Part shown: in pieces, positions 8,696 to 17,478 of the stretch
Layout: the number at the start of each line of letters is the position of its first letter
Position numbering within the stretch: position 1 is the first letter of the stretch
NCBI GenBank assembly: GCA_965229345.1
Contig: OZ245872.1
Span: 2,666,001 to 2,730,000, forward strand
Length of the DNA: 64,000 bases
Direction of reading: 5' to 3'
DNA from: PBB1 sp965229345
Lineage (GTDB): Bacteria > Pseudomonadota > Gammaproteobacteria > Burkholderiales > Burkholderiaceae_C
Notes under the pieces: model-generated
Database searches by the model: none
What the model was told of the DNA's origin: nothing
Seen by the model: the letters and a program-made list of their open reading frames with translations, nothing else
Position numbers and translations under genes: made by a program

Positions 8696-10090
8696 TCAGC
8701 TTGCGATCCCGAGCACGGCCTCGGTGCCTGGTTGCGCAGCGGTTGCTTCCGGCTCTGAGGCGGCAGTGGCCACGCGCACACGCGCAGCCGGAAACACGAG
8801 CTTGAAGCTGGACCCCTTGCCGAGTTCGCTGCGAATCTCGAGCTCGCCGCCGTGGCGCTGCACCACGTGCTTGACGATGGACAGCCCCAGCCCCGTGCCT
8901 CCGGTGTCCCGCGACCGACTGCCATCGACACGGTAGAAGCGTTCGGTGAGCCGCGGCAGATGCTCCTTCTCGATGCCAATGCCGGTGTCTCGTACTTCGA
9001 GTTCACCCACACCATCCGCACGCACCACCCATGACACATGGACCGCACCGCCAGGAGGCGTGTAGCGGATGGCGTTGTTGACGAGGTTCGCGATCGCACT
9101 GTGCAGTTCCTGCTCCGCACCGGCAATCCAGTCGCCCCCTCCTTCCGGCGTTGCGGCACTGCCGCAGACCAGCGTGTGCCGTCCCGCCGACAGGGCCTCG
9201 GCCGCCGCACGCACCTGCGTCAGCAATTGCTGCACCGGAACCCAGCGATCCGCTGGTGGCCGGGGACTGCCCTCGAGCTGCGCCAGCGTCAGCAGATCGC
9301 CCACCAGCAGTTGCATGCGTTGCGCCTGCTGCGCCATCAGCTCGATGACGCGACGCCGCTCCACGTCGGTCAACTGCAGACTGGACATCGTCTCGATGAA
9401 ACCCGAGAGCACCGTCAACGGCGTGCGGATCTCGTGCGACACATTGGCGACGAAACCTCGCCGCATGCTGTCGTTGCGCTCGCGCTCGGTGATGTCTTGC
9501 GACAGCACCAGTTTCATCGCCTCGCCGTAGGGCTTGATCAGCACCGACACCGTCCCCCGAGCACCCGGACCCGGGAAGCTGACCGCTTCGTCGAACTGCC
9601 CCGCCTGCAGGTAGGCAACGAAGATCGGCGCACGAATCAGGTTGGTGATGGGCTGCAGGCGATCGCGTTGTGGATCGATGCCGAAGTGATCGGCCGCGAC
9701 CGAATTGCACCATTCGATCTGGTCGTTGACGTCCAGCAGCATCACGCCGTTGGGCGAAGCCTCGATCGCAGACAGGAATTGCTCGAGGCGAACTTTCTCT
9801 CGCTCGATCTGCTGTTCCAGTGACCGCGTGGATCGCTCGACACGGTAGCCGACCTCTCCCCAGAAGCCCGAGTCCCGTGGCGCCGATGCGTCGTTCCTGG
9901 ACTGCAGCCACGTGAGGAAGCGTTGCCCGCGCAATGCGTCGAGCAGCGCATAGCCCAGCGCGCCCAGCGACGCACCCAGCAATGCGCCCAGCACCGGGAG
10001 ATGTGAGGCGCGACCGACCAGCCAGCCCAACAGGCCAGTCACCAGCACGCTCGTCGATGCGGCCAGCAGCCGCGGAAAAAGCCAGCCCAT
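8696..10090 (-). CDS. phoR: Phosphate regulon sensor histidine kinase PhoR
   Basis: Membrane-anchored kinase for PhoB, 464 residues from the ATG at 10090. Two N-terminal hydrophobic segments (about 5-25 and 33-50) lead to a PAS domain (SAIEASPNGVMLLDVNDQIEWCN, about 107-130). The DHp box FVANVSHEIRTPLTVLSGF has its phospho-accepting His at 219. HATPase boxes are present: NLVNNAIRYTP (N), EVRDTGIGIEKEHLPR (G1) and GGTGLGLSIVKHVVQRHGG (G2). A longer upstream open frame overlaps phoB and is less likely. Last gene of the pst-pho transcription unit, 20 nt after phoB. The kinase lacks a periplasmic sensor, as expected if it reads Pst status through PhoU. Confidence 0.95.
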   Translation of the reverse strand: MGWLFPRLLAASTSVLVTGLLGWLVGRASHLPVLGALLGASLGALGYALLDALRGQRFLTWLQSRNDASAPRDSGFWGEVGYRVERSTRSLEQQIEREKVRLEQFLSAIEASPNGVMLLDVNDQIEWCNSVAADHFGIDPQRDRLQPITNLIRAPIFVAYLQAGQFDEAVSFPGPGARGTVSVLIKPYGEAMKLVLSQDITERERNDSMRRGFVANVSHEIRTPLTVLSGFIETMSSLQLTDVERRRVIELMAQQAQRMQLLVGDLLTLAQLEGSPRPPADRWVPVQQLLTQVRAAAEALSAGRHTLVCGSAATPEGGGDWIAGAEQELHSAIANLVNNAIRYTPPGGAVHVSWVVRADGVGELEVRDTGIGIEKEHLPRLTERFYRVDGSRSRDTGGTGLGLSIVKHVVQRHGGELEIRSELGKGSSFKLVFPAARVRVATAASEPEATAAQPGTEAVLGIAS

Positions 10091-10110
10091 TCGATGAGGC
10101 CCGATGGCGC

Positions 10111-10812
10111 TCAGCCGGCGATCGCCTGCACCTGTTGCGTGAGCCGGTAGCCTGCCCCGCGAACCGTCTCGATCATGCGCGCGCAACCCACCGGATCCAG
10201 CGCCTCGCGCAGCCGCTTCACATGCACATCGACCGTGCGCTCTTCGATGAACACATGGTCACCCCAGACCCGATCGAGCAGCTGCGCACGGCTGTGCACC
10301 CGTTCCGGGTGTGTCATGAAGAAGTGCAGCAGACGGAACTCGGTCGGCCCGATGCGAACCTCGCGGTCGTCGCGCGACACCCGGCGTGTCGCGGGGTCGA
10401 GCTTCAGTCCTGCCACGTCAACCAAGGTATCGAGCGCCTCGGGCGCCTTGCGGCGCAGCACCGCACGGATACGCGCCAGCAACTCGTTGGTCGAGAACGG
10501 CTTCGTCAGGTAATCGTCGGCGCCGGCGTCGAGCCCGGAAATCAGATCACCTTCTTCAGCGCGCGCGGTGAGCATGATGATCGGCAGCTCCCGGGTGCGT
10601 GCCTGGCTGCGCCAGCGCTTGGCCAGCACCAGCCCCGACTGCCCCGGCAGCATCCAGTCCAGCACCACGAGGTCGGGCAGCACGCCGTCGACTTCGATCT
10701 GGGCCTGATCAGCGTCGGACGCGATCGTCACGTCGTAACCGGCATGGCGCAAATTGATGGAGATCAGTTCGGCGATCGCCGACTCGTCTTCCACGACCAG
10801 AACACGACTCAT
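10111..10812 (-). CDS. phoB: Phosphate regulon response regulator PhoB
   Basis: OmpR/PhoB-type transcription factor, 233 residues. The receiver has the acidic pair VVEDE, phospho-accepting Asp52 (VVLDWMLPG), and the Thr/Lys switch residues in IIMLTARAEE and YLTKPFS. The winged-helix DNA-binding domain ends ERTVDVHVKRLREALDP and MIETVRGAGYRL. It activates promoters carrying Pho boxes, two sets of which are visible upstream of pstS. Lies between phoU (22 nt upstream) and phoR. Confidence 0.96.
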   Translation of the reverse strand: MSRVLVVEDESAIAELISINLRHAGYDVTIASDADQAQIEVDGVLPDLVVLDWMLPGQSGLVLAKRWRSQARTRELPIIMLTARAEEGDLISGLDAGADDYLTKPFSTNELLARIRAVLRRKAPEALDTLVDVAGLKLDPATRRVSRDDREVRIGPTEFRLLHFFMTHPERVHSRAQLLDRVWGDHVFIEERTVDVHVKRLREALDPVGCARMIETVRGAGYRLTQQVQAIAG

Positions 10813-10834
10813 CTTGAGCTCCTCGATCGGTGTC

Positions 10835-11542
10835 TCATCGCACCATGGTCTCGACTTCCTCGACGGTGTTGTGCCTCACATCCGTCCCCTTGACGATGTA
10901 GATGATCTGCTCCGCGAGGTTCTTGGCGTGGTCACCGACCCGCTCGATCGCCTTGGCCACAAACACCAGATCGATGCTCGATGAGATCGTCCGCGGGTCT
11001 TCCATCATGAAGGTGATGAGCTTGCGCATCAGCCCTTCGAATTCCTGATCGATCTGATCGTCCTGCTTGAGCACTTCCAACGCCTTCTCGACGTCGAGCC
11101 GTGCAAATGCGTCGAGCGCCTTGCGCAACTGGGCAACGGCCAACTCGGATTCGAATTTCAGATCCGCGACCGGCAGGCGCAGCCGGCTGGAAACGCCGGT
11201 GTTGATCAGTCGTTGCACCGTGCGCGCGACGCGGGCAGCCTCGTCGCCCACGCGCTCGAGGTTCGCGATGGTCTTGCTGATGGCAATCAGCAGGCGCAGG
11301 TCGCGCGCGGTCGGCTGACGCCTTGCGATGATGCTCGAGAGATCGCGATCGATCTCGACTTCCATCGTGTTGACGGTCTCTTCCAGGACCAGCACCTGGG
11401 ATGCGGTTTCGGCACTGAAATGCGTCAGCGCGTAAACCGCCTGCGCGACCTGCGACTCGACCAGGCCGCCCATCTCCAGCACCCGCGTCGAAATGCCGCT
11501 GAGCTCGGTGTCGAACTGGGTAGAGAGGTGTTTTTCACTCAT
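10835..11542 (-). CDS. phoU: Phosphate transport regulator PhoU
   Basis: Negative regulator linking PstSCAB to PhoR, 235 residues, all helical. Two PhoU repeats are visible, each with the metal-binding E/D motif: EVEIDRDLSSIIARRQPTA in the first and the related block RVGDHAKNLAEQIIYIV in the second. It begins MSEKHLSTQFDTELSGI. Situated between pstB and phoB. Confidence 0.96.
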   Translation of the reverse strand: MSEKHLSTQFDTELSGISTRVLEMGGLVESQVAQAVYALTHFSAETASQVLVLEETVNTMEVEIDRDLSSIIARRQPTARDLRLLIAISKTIANLERVGDEAARVARTVQRLINTGVSSRLRLPVADLKFESELAVAQLRKALDAFARLDVEKALEVLKQDDQIDQEFEGLMRKLITFMMEDPRTISSSIDLVFVAKAIERVGDHAKNLAEQIIYIVKGTDVRHNTVEEVETMVR

Positions 11543-11573
11543 GGCTGACTCCCTGTGTATGCCGTGCGCCGCA

Positions 11574-12359
11574 TCAACCGAAACGTCCGGTGATGTAGTC
11601 CTCGGTGTCCTTCTTCTTCGGCTTCATGAACAGCTCGGAGGTCGGGCCGAACTCGATAAGGTCGCCGAGGTACATGTAGGCGGTGTAGTCCGAACTGCGT
11701 GCTGCCTGCTGCATGTTGTGGGTGACGATCAGCACGGTGTAGTCCGACTTCAGTTCGTGGATCAGCTCCTCGATCTTGCCGGTGGAGATCGGGTCGAGTG
11801 CCGAGCAGGGCTCGTCGAGCAGCAGCACCTCTGGCTTGATCGCGATGCCGCGCGCGATGCACAGGCGCTGCTGCTGACCACCGGACAAGCCCGAGCCGCT
11901 CTGGTTGATCTTGTCCTTGACCTCGTTCCACAAGGCTGCCTTCTTGAGCGCCCACTCGACACGCTCGTCCATCTCGGCGCGGGGCAAGGTCTCGAACAGG
12001 CGGACACCGAAAGCGATGTTGTCGTAGATCGACATCGGGAACGGTGTCGGCTTCTGAAAGACCATGCCGACGTTGGCACGCATCAGCGACACATCCTTCT
12101 TCGACGTGAGGATGTTTTCGCCGTCGAGCAGGATCTCGCCCTCGGCACGCTGCTCGGGGTACAGCTCGAACATCCGGTTGAAGGTGCGCAGCAGGGTCGA
12201 TTTGCCACACCCCGACGGGCCGATGAAGGCGGTGACCTTTTTCTCCGGCAGATCGAGGTTGATGTTCTTCAGTGCATGGAATTTCCCGTAATAGAAATTC
12301 AGGTTTCGCACCGAAATCTTGATCTTTTCGTTCACCGGAACGTCGACTTTCTTGTCCAT
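11574..12359 (-). CDS. pstB: Phosphate ABC transporter ATP-binding protein PstB
   Basis: Cytoplasmic ATPase of the high-affinity phosphate importer, 261 residues. Walker A GPSGCGKST is at 47-55. The ABC signature LSGGQQQRLCIARGIA is followed by Walker B VLLLDEPCSALDP and the H-loop VLIVTHNMQQA. The ending SELFMKPKKKDTEDYITGRFG is typical of PstB. 18 nt downstream of pstA. Confidence 0.97.
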   Translation of the reverse strand: MDKKVDVPVNEKIKISVRNLNFYYGKFHALKNINLDLPEKKVTAFIGPSGCGKSTLLRTFNRMFELYPEQRAEGEILLDGENILTSKKDVSLMRANVGMVFQKPTPFPMSIYDNIAFGVRLFETLPRAEMDERVEWALKKAALWNEVKDKINQSGSGLSGGQQQRLCIARGIAIKPEVLLLDEPCSALDPISTGKIEELIHELKSDYTVLIVTHNMQQAARSSDYTAYMYLGDLIEFGPTSELFMKPKKKDTEDYITGRFG

Positions 12360-12377
12360 GAGGCAGGACTCCGTTCG

Positions 12378-13247
12378 TCAGCTCTTGTTGCGGAACAGCA
12401 CACGCGCCAGGATGTTCAGTGCGAGCACTCCCAGCGTGATCAGGAACACCCCGGCCCAGGCCAGCTTCTGCCAGTTCTCGTAGGGGCTGAGTGCGAATTT
12501 GAAAATGGTGACCGGCAGGCTCGCCATCGGCTGTCCCAGACTGGAAGACCAGAACTGGTTCGACAAAGCCGTGAACAGCAGCGGTGCGGTTTCACCCGCA
12601 ATCCGCGCCACCGCCAGCAGCACGCCGGTGATCACACCCGCTCGTGCGGACTTCAGCGTGATGGCCAGGATCACCTTCCACTTCGGCGTCCCCAGCGCGT
12701 AGGCTGCTTCGCGCAAGGCACCGGGAATCAGCGACAGCATGTTCTCGGTCGTGCGGATGACCACCGGAATCACGATCAGGGCCAGCGCCAGTATCCCGGC
12801 GAACCCTGAAAACGACTTCATCGGTGCCACCACCACGGTGTAGATGAACAGGCCGATGACGATCGACGGCGCCGACAGCAGGATGTCGTTGATGAACCGG
12901 GTGGTGTTGCCCAACCAGGTCTTTTGGCCGTACTCGGCCAGGTACACCCCTGCCATCACACCGATCGGCGTACCGAGCACGGTGGCGAGAAAAACCATCA
13001 CCAGCGAGCCGAAGATGGCGTTGAGCAAACCACCCGTCTCAGCCTGCGGCGGTGGCGTCATCTCGGTGAAGATGGACAACGTCAATCCGCCGATGCCCAG
13101 GCGAACGGTCTCGAACAGGATCCACGCCAGCCAGAACAGGCCGAAGGCCATCGCACTCATGCACAGCACCATCGCGACCGCATTCACCGTCTTGCGGCTG
13201 CGGTGCCTGGCAAGTCGCGAGGCCTGCAAGGTGGTGTCGATGCTCAT
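12378..13247 (-). CDS. pstA: Phosphate ABC transporter permease PstA
   Basis: Inner-membrane permease, 289 residues, six predicted helices. The EAA-type coupling loop is ALREAAYALGTPKWKVILAI. It overlaps pstC by 4 nt (ATGA), so the two permeases are translationally coupled, as expected for subunits needed in equal amounts. Confidence 0.96.
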   Translation of the reverse strand: MSIDTTLQASRLARHRSRKTVNAVAMVLCMSAMAFGLFWLAWILFETVRLGIGGLTLSIFTEMTPPPQAETGGLLNAIFGSLVMVFLATVLGTPIGVMAGVYLAEYGQKTWLGNTTRFINDILLSAPSIVIGLFIYTVVVAPMKSFSGFAGILALALIVIPVVIRTTENMLSLIPGALREAAYALGTPKWKVILAITLKSARAGVITGVLLAVARIAGETAPLLFTALSNQFWSSSLGQPMASLPVTIFKFALSPYENWQKLAWAGVFLITLGVLALNILARVLFRNKS

Positions 13248-14263
13248 GAGCGGCTGCCCTCGTTCTTGCGCAGCCGGGCCAGCAACAGCTTGGACAGCGA
13301 CAGGATGACAAAGGTGATGAAGAACAGCACCAGCCCGAGATAGATCAGCGAGGCTTGGTGCAAGCCCTCGCCGGCCTCGGCAAATTCATTGGCCAGCGCC
13401 GAGGTGATGCTGTTGGCGGCCTCGAACAGCGACAGGCTGTTCAACTGGTTGAAATTGCCGATCACGAAAGTGACTGCCATCGTCTCGCCGATGGCACGAC
13501 CGAGGCCCAGCATGATGCCGCCGATGACACCGGTCTTGGTGTACGGCAGCACGATCTTGAAAACCACTTCCCAGGTCGTCGAGCCGAGTGCATAGGCCGA
13601 CTCTTTGAGCATCGCCGGGGTCACCTCGAACACGTCACGCATCACCGAGGCGATGAACGGGATGATCATGATCGCCAGGATGATGCCGGCCGACAGAATG
13701 CCGATGCCCACCGGGGCGCCGGACACGAGGTCGCGCAGCACCGGAACCCCTGCAAACAGCTTTTGCAGCGGCTGCTGGATGTAGGTCGAGAGCACCGGGC
13801 TGAACACCAGCAAGCCCCACATGCCGTAGACGATCGAAGGCACAGCCGCCAGCAGTTCGACCGCGACACCCAGCGGTCGACGCAGCCAGTTCGGAGCCAG
13901 CTCGGTCAGGAACAACGCAATGCCGAAACTGACCGGCACCGCGATCAGCAACGCGATGAACGAGGTCATCAGCGTGCCGTAGATCATCACCAGGCCGCCG
14001 AAATTTTCCTGGACCGGGTCCCACTCGCTGTTCCACAGAAAACTCAGGCCGTACTTGGAGATGGCAGGCCAGGCGCCCACGACCAGCGAGCCGATGATGC
14101 CTATCAATAACGCCAGCGTCAGCAACGCAGCGCCGTGCGCAGCAGCCGAGAACACCTTGTCGATCCACGGGGACGATCGGCGCTCTTCAGGCGGCCTGTC
14201 CATGGGGTCGGACCGTTCCATGTTTTTGTTGTCGTAGGGAGACGCGGGAAGTGTAGCGGCCAC
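13244..14263 (-). CDS. pstC: Phosphate ABC transporter permease PstC
   Basis: Partner permease of PstA, 339 residues, with the coupling loop MLKESAYALGSTTWEVVFKI. A GTG at 14263 is chosen as start because a GGAGAAA Shine-Dalgarno sits just upstream and the resulting MAATLPAS resembles the E. coli PstC N-terminus. The ATG at 14221 is an alternative. The first 30 residues are hydrophilic before the first transmembrane helix. 74 nt after pstS. Confidence 0.95.
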   Translation of the reverse strand: MAATLPASPYDNKNMERSDPMDRPPEERRSSPWIDKVFSAAAHGAALLTLALLIGIIGSLVVGAWPAISKYGLSFLWNSEWDPVQENFGGLVMIYGTLMTSFIALLIAVPVSFGIALFLTELAPNWLRRPLGVAVELLAAVPSIVYGMWGLLVFSPVLSTYIQQPLQKLFAGVPVLRDLVSGAPVGIGILSAGIILAIMIIPFIASVMRDVFEVTPAMLKESAYALGSTTWEVVFKIVLPYTKTGVIGGIMLGLGRAIGETMAVTFVIGNFNQLNSLSLFEAANSITSALANEFAEAGEGLHQASLIYLGLVLFFITFVILSLSKLLLARLRKNEGSRS

Positions 14264-14337
14264 GATTTCTCCAGGTTACGGAACCAAGCGCTGAAGCGGC
14301 AGACCGGCCGACGGCTGTCGCCGTCGGCCTGGATCGA

Positions 14338-15375
14338 TCACTTGTAGGCGATTGCCTTGCCGGCAGGATCCTTGATCTCCGACCACTGGTTGCGAACCAG
14401 CGCCTTGACCGCATCAGGCAAAGGCACGTATTCCAGATCGGCGGCCATCTTGTCGCCACCGCTGTAGGCCCACTCGAAGAACTTCAACGAATTGGCCGCC
14501 TGGGCTGGCTTGTCCTGTGCCTTGTGCATGATGATGAAGGTCGCGCCCGTCAATGGCCAGGCCTCTTTGCCCGGCTGATCGGTCAGGATCTGATAGAAGC
14601 TCTTCGTCCAGTCGGCGCCCGCCGCAGCAGCCTTGAAGTTGACATCGTCGGGGCTGACAAAGGCACCGCTCTGGTTTTTCAATTGGGTGTACGTCATCTT
14701 GTTCTGCTTGACGTAGGCGTACTCGACATAGCCGATCGAATTCGGCAGGCGGGAAATGAACGCAGCAACGCCTTCATTGCCCTTGCCGCCAGCACCCGTG
14801 GGCCAGTTCACAGCGGTGCCCTCGCCCACCTTGGCCTTCCACTCGGCATTGGCCTTCGACAGGTAGTTGGTAAGGATGAAGCTGGTGCCGGAGCCGTCGG
14901 CGCGACGCACCACGGAAATGGCGTCATCAGGCAGCGCAACACCCGGGTTCAGCGCGGTCAGCGCAGGATCGTTCCACTTCGTGATCTTGCCGAGGTAGAT
15001 GTCGCCGAGCACCTCTCCGGTGAGCTTGATCTGCCCCGGGGCGATGCCCTTGATGTTGACCACCGGAACCACGCCACCGATGACCGTGGGGAATTGCACC
15101 ATGCCATCCTTGGCCAATTCCTCGTCCTTCAAAGGCATGTCCGATGCGCCGAAATCGACCGTCTTGGCGCGAATCTGCTTGATGCCTGCGCCCGACCCGA
15201 CCGATTGGTAATTGACACGTGCGCCAGTGGCCTTGTTGTAGGCGTCGGCCCATTTCGCATAGAGCGGCGCGGGGAAGCTGGCTCCGGCGCCGGTGATGTC
15301 CTGAGCGAAGGAGGCGCTCGCGGCGGTCACCAAGGCCACCGAGAGAAAAGCAACACGTTTCAGCGCGAAAGTCAT
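14338..15375 (-). CDS. pstS: Phosphate ABC transporter substrate-binding protein PstS
   Basis: Periplasmic phosphate-binding protein, 345 residues. A Sec signal peptide (MTFALKRVAFLSVALVTAASASFA) should be cleaved before QDITGAGASF. Phosphate-contact motifs: TGAGASFPAPLYAKW, DFGASDMPL and RADGSGTSFI. The frame stays open 50 codons upstream, but only the ATG at 15375 gives the signal peptide. First gene of the pstSCAB-phoU-phoBR unit, preceded by a Pho-box-like element. Confidence 0.97.
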   Translation of the reverse strand: MTFALKRVAFLSVALVTAASASFAQDITGAGASFPAPLYAKWADAYNKATGARVNYQSVGSGAGIKQIRAKTVDFGASDMPLKDEELAKDGMVQFPTVIGGVVPVVNIKGIAPGQIKLTGEVLGDIYLGKITKWNDPALTALNPGVALPDDAISVVRRADGSGTSFILTNYLSKANAEWKAKVGEGTAVNWPTGAGGKGNEGVAAFISRLPNSIGYVEYAYVKQNKMTYTQLKNQSGAFVSPDDVNFKAAAAGADWTKSFYQILTDQPGKEAWPLTGATFIIMHKAQDKPAQAANSLKFFEWAYSGGDKMAADLEYVPLPDAVKALVRNQWSEIKDPAGKAIAYK

Positions 15376-15425
15376 GGTCAGAGCCTTTCTGTGCCCATCG
15401 AGGGCTGTGAACAAAAGTTGGCACG

Positions 15426-15459
15426 ACTTTATGAGCCTTGTGTGACAGTCACGTGACGA
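15426..15459 (-). promoter_or_regulatory. Pho box and -10 element of pstS
   Basis: On the minus strand, TCGTCAC (15459-15453) and CTGTCAC (15448-15442) form two half-sites exactly 11 bp apart, as in the E. coli Pho box. Ten nt after the second half-site is TAAAGT (15431-15426), a plausible -10. The Pho box replaces the -35 in this promoter class. Distance to the pstS ATG is about 50 nt. Confidence 0.75.
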
Positions 15460-15518
15460 TCCGCCGACCTTGAGCTCCGATTTTTCATCGTCCCGACACT
15501 GCATCCACGTTTGCGACA

Positions 15519-15563
15519 GCGTCACATTGAATTCATCGACGCGTCACAAAGCTCCCATACCTT
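15519..15563 (+). promoter_or_regulatory. Second Pho-box-like array, directed at the FAS1 lipoprotein gene
   Basis: Three half-site-like units lie at an 11-bp pitch: GCGTCAC (15519-15525), AATTCAT (15530-15536) and GCGTCAC (15541-15547). The outer two are identical and the middle is weak. Ten nt further is TACCTT (15558-15563), a poor -10. The arrangement mirrors the pstS side. Pattern match; weaker than the pstS box. Confidence 0.5.
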
Positions 15564-15632
15564 GCGCAGTGGTATCCAACCGGCAGCGCGCAACGTCGCG
15601 CCGCCCATTCCATCCACACGCAGGAGTTCACG

Positions 15633-16118
15633 ATGAAGATGAGCAAGTTGCTGCTGAGCAGCGCGTTGGCGGCCCTCGCTTTGAGCGGCTGCGCCACCCC
15701 ACCCGCGCCGATGACCATCAGCGACACGGTCGCGGCGACACCCCAGTTGTCCACCCTCACGAAATTGATCAACGACGCAGGACTGACGCAGACGCTGAAA
15801 GAGCCCGGTCCCTACACGGTGTTCGCACCGACCGACGACGCATTCAAGGCGGTGCCTGCCAAGACGCTGGATGCACTGTCCAAGGACAAGGCCTTGCTGA
15901 CCTCCGTGCTGACCTACCACGTGGCACCGGGAAAACTGACCTCTGGCGAGATCAAGAACGGCCCGATCACGACAATACAGGGTGCTTCGGTGCCGCTGTA
16001 CCGCTCAGGGGCCTTTGTCACGGTCGAGAACGCCGTGGTCACCACCGCCGATGTCGATGCCTCGAACGGTGTGGTTCACATCGTTGACCAGGTGCTGATC
16101 CCCCCGGTCAAAAAATAG
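15633..16118 (+). CDS. Fasciclin (FAS1) domain lipoprotein
   Basis: Secreted protein of 161 residues. The signal ends in a lipobox LSGC, with lipidated Cys at 20 and Ala at +2, predicting outer-membrane sorting. One FAS1 domain fills the rest; its H1 and H2 boxes are GPYTVFAPTDDAFKAVP and NGVVHIVDQVLIPP. FAS1 domains mediate adhesion or ligand binding; the ligand here is unknown. A strong AGGAG Shine-Dalgarno precedes the ATG. It diverges from pstS with Pho-box-like repeats between them, suggesting induction by phosphate limitation (inference). Convergent with glmM. Confidence 0.88.
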   Translation: MKMSKLLLSSALAALALSGCATPPAPMTISDTVAATPQLSTLTKLINDAGLTQTLKEPGPYTVFAPTDDAFKAVPAKTLDALSKDKALLTSVLTYHVAPGKLTSGEIKNGPITTIQGASVPLYRSGAFVTVENAVVTTADVDASNGVVHIVDQVLIPPVKK

Positions 16119-16133
16119 CGGTGCGACGCTGGC

Positions 16134-17465
16134 TCAGACCTCCAGGGTCTGGGCAAGTCGCTGTGCACAGCGGGTGGCAACCTGTGAATCGCGGGCTTCG
16201 ACCATCACCCGCAGCAGCGGCTCGGTCCCCGACGGGCGGATCAGGATCCGCCCCGAGGTGCCCAGCTCGGCTTCGATTTCACGCTGAGCGCGGTGCAGCG
16301 GGTCGTGCGACTTCCAGTCGAGGCCCTCTCGCAAGCGGACATTGATCATCACTTGCGGCAGCAACGTGACCGAGCGCAGTTGATCGGCCAGCGCCACACC
16401 GCTGCGGCACACTGACTGCAGCACCTGGAGTGCGCTGATGATTCCGTCACCCGTCGTGTGCCGGTCCAGCGCCAGCAAGTGGCCCGACCCTTCTCCGCCA
16501 AGGTTCCAGCCCCTCGCCAGCAGACCCTCCAGGACGTAGCGATCGCCCACGCGCGCGCGCACGAATTCGACCCCGCGCTGCCGCAGCGCTGACTCCACCG
16601 CCAGGTTGGTCATCAGGGTGCCCACCACGCCGGGCACGGACTGCCCTTGCGCAAGGCGATCGGCGACCATGACGTAGAGCAGTTCGTCGCCGTTGTACAG
16701 ACGCCCTGACGCATCGACCAGCTGCAACCGGTCGGCATCGCCGTCGAGCGCGATGCCGTAGTCGGCGCGGTGATCCTTCACCGCCTGAACCAGGGCCGCG
16801 GGTGCGGTGGCGCCGAAGCCCGCGTTGATGTTCGTGCCGTCCGGGCTGCAGCCGATGGCCACGACTTCGGCTCCCAGTTCGTGAAACACCTCCGGCGCCA
16901 CGTGATAGGCGGCACCATGGGCCGCATCGACAACGATCCTCAAGCCCTTGAGCGACAACTCGCTGCCAAAGGTGCTCTTGCAGAACTCGATGTAGCGGCC
17001 GCGGGCATCTTCGAGCTTGCGGGCCTTGCCCAGACTCGCCGAAGCGACCCATTGGGGCGGCTGCTCCAGCGAAGCCTCGACACGGGCCTCCCATTCATCA
17101 GGCAGCTTCTCACCCCGCGCGGAGAAGAATTTGATGCCGTTGTCGGCGAACGGGTTGTGCGAAGCGCTGATGACCACGCCCAGGCTCAGCCGCAGCGCGC
17201 GCGTCAGGTAGGCGATGCCCGGCGTGGGCAGTGGCCCGGTGAGCAGCACATCGACCCCCGCCGAGGCGAAGCCCGCCTCCAGCGCCGACTCGATCATGTA
17301 GCCCGAAATGCGGGTGTCCTTGCCGATCAGCACCGTCGGTTTCGGATCGGCACCCTTCAGCACGCGCCCGACCGAATGGCCAAGACGCAACATGAAGTCC
17401 GGCGTGATCGGGGATTGACCCACCGTGCCGCGTATGCCATCGGTGCCGAAATGAACTCTGGTCAT
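16134..17465 (-). CDS. glmM: Phosphoglucosamine mutase GlmM
   Basis: Converts glucosamine-6-phosphate to glucosamine-1-phosphate for UDP-GlcNAc synthesis. 443 residues, the usual length. The phosphoserine loop VVISASHNPFADNG has its catalytic Ser at 102, the same number as in E. coli. The metal loop DGDADR and the sugar-phosphate loop RPSGTEPLLRVMVE are present. Start MTRVHFGTDGIRG is canonical. 13 nt downstream of folP, a pairing conserved across proteobacteria. Confidence 0.97.
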   Translation of the reverse strand: MTRVHFGTDGIRGTVGQSPITPDFMLRLGHSVGRVLKGADPKPTVLIGKDTRISGYMIESALEAGFASAGVDVLLTGPLPTPGIAYLTRALRLSLGVVISASHNPFADNGIKFFSARGEKLPDEWEARVEASLEQPPQWVASASLGKARKLEDARGRYIEFCKSTFGSELSLKGLRIVVDAAHGAAYHVAPEVFHELGAEVVAIGCSPDGTNINAGFGATAPAALVQAVKDHRADYGIALDGDADRLQLVDASGRLYNGDELLYVMVADRLAQGQSVPGVVGTLMTNLAVESALRQRGVEFVRARVGDRYVLEGLLARGWNLGGEGSGHLLALDRHTTGDGIISALQVLQSVCRSGVALADQLRSVTLLPQVMINVRLREGLDWKSHDPLHRAQREIEAELGTSGRILIRPSGTEPLLRVMVEARDSQVATRCAQRLAQTLEV

Positions 17466-17478
17466 GGTTGCTGGGCTT

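Noticed and set aside
10091..10186. A 32-residue N-terminal extension of PhoR
   Set aside because: Lies within phoB coding sequence and lacks a membrane segment; the ATG at 10090 precedes the first helix.
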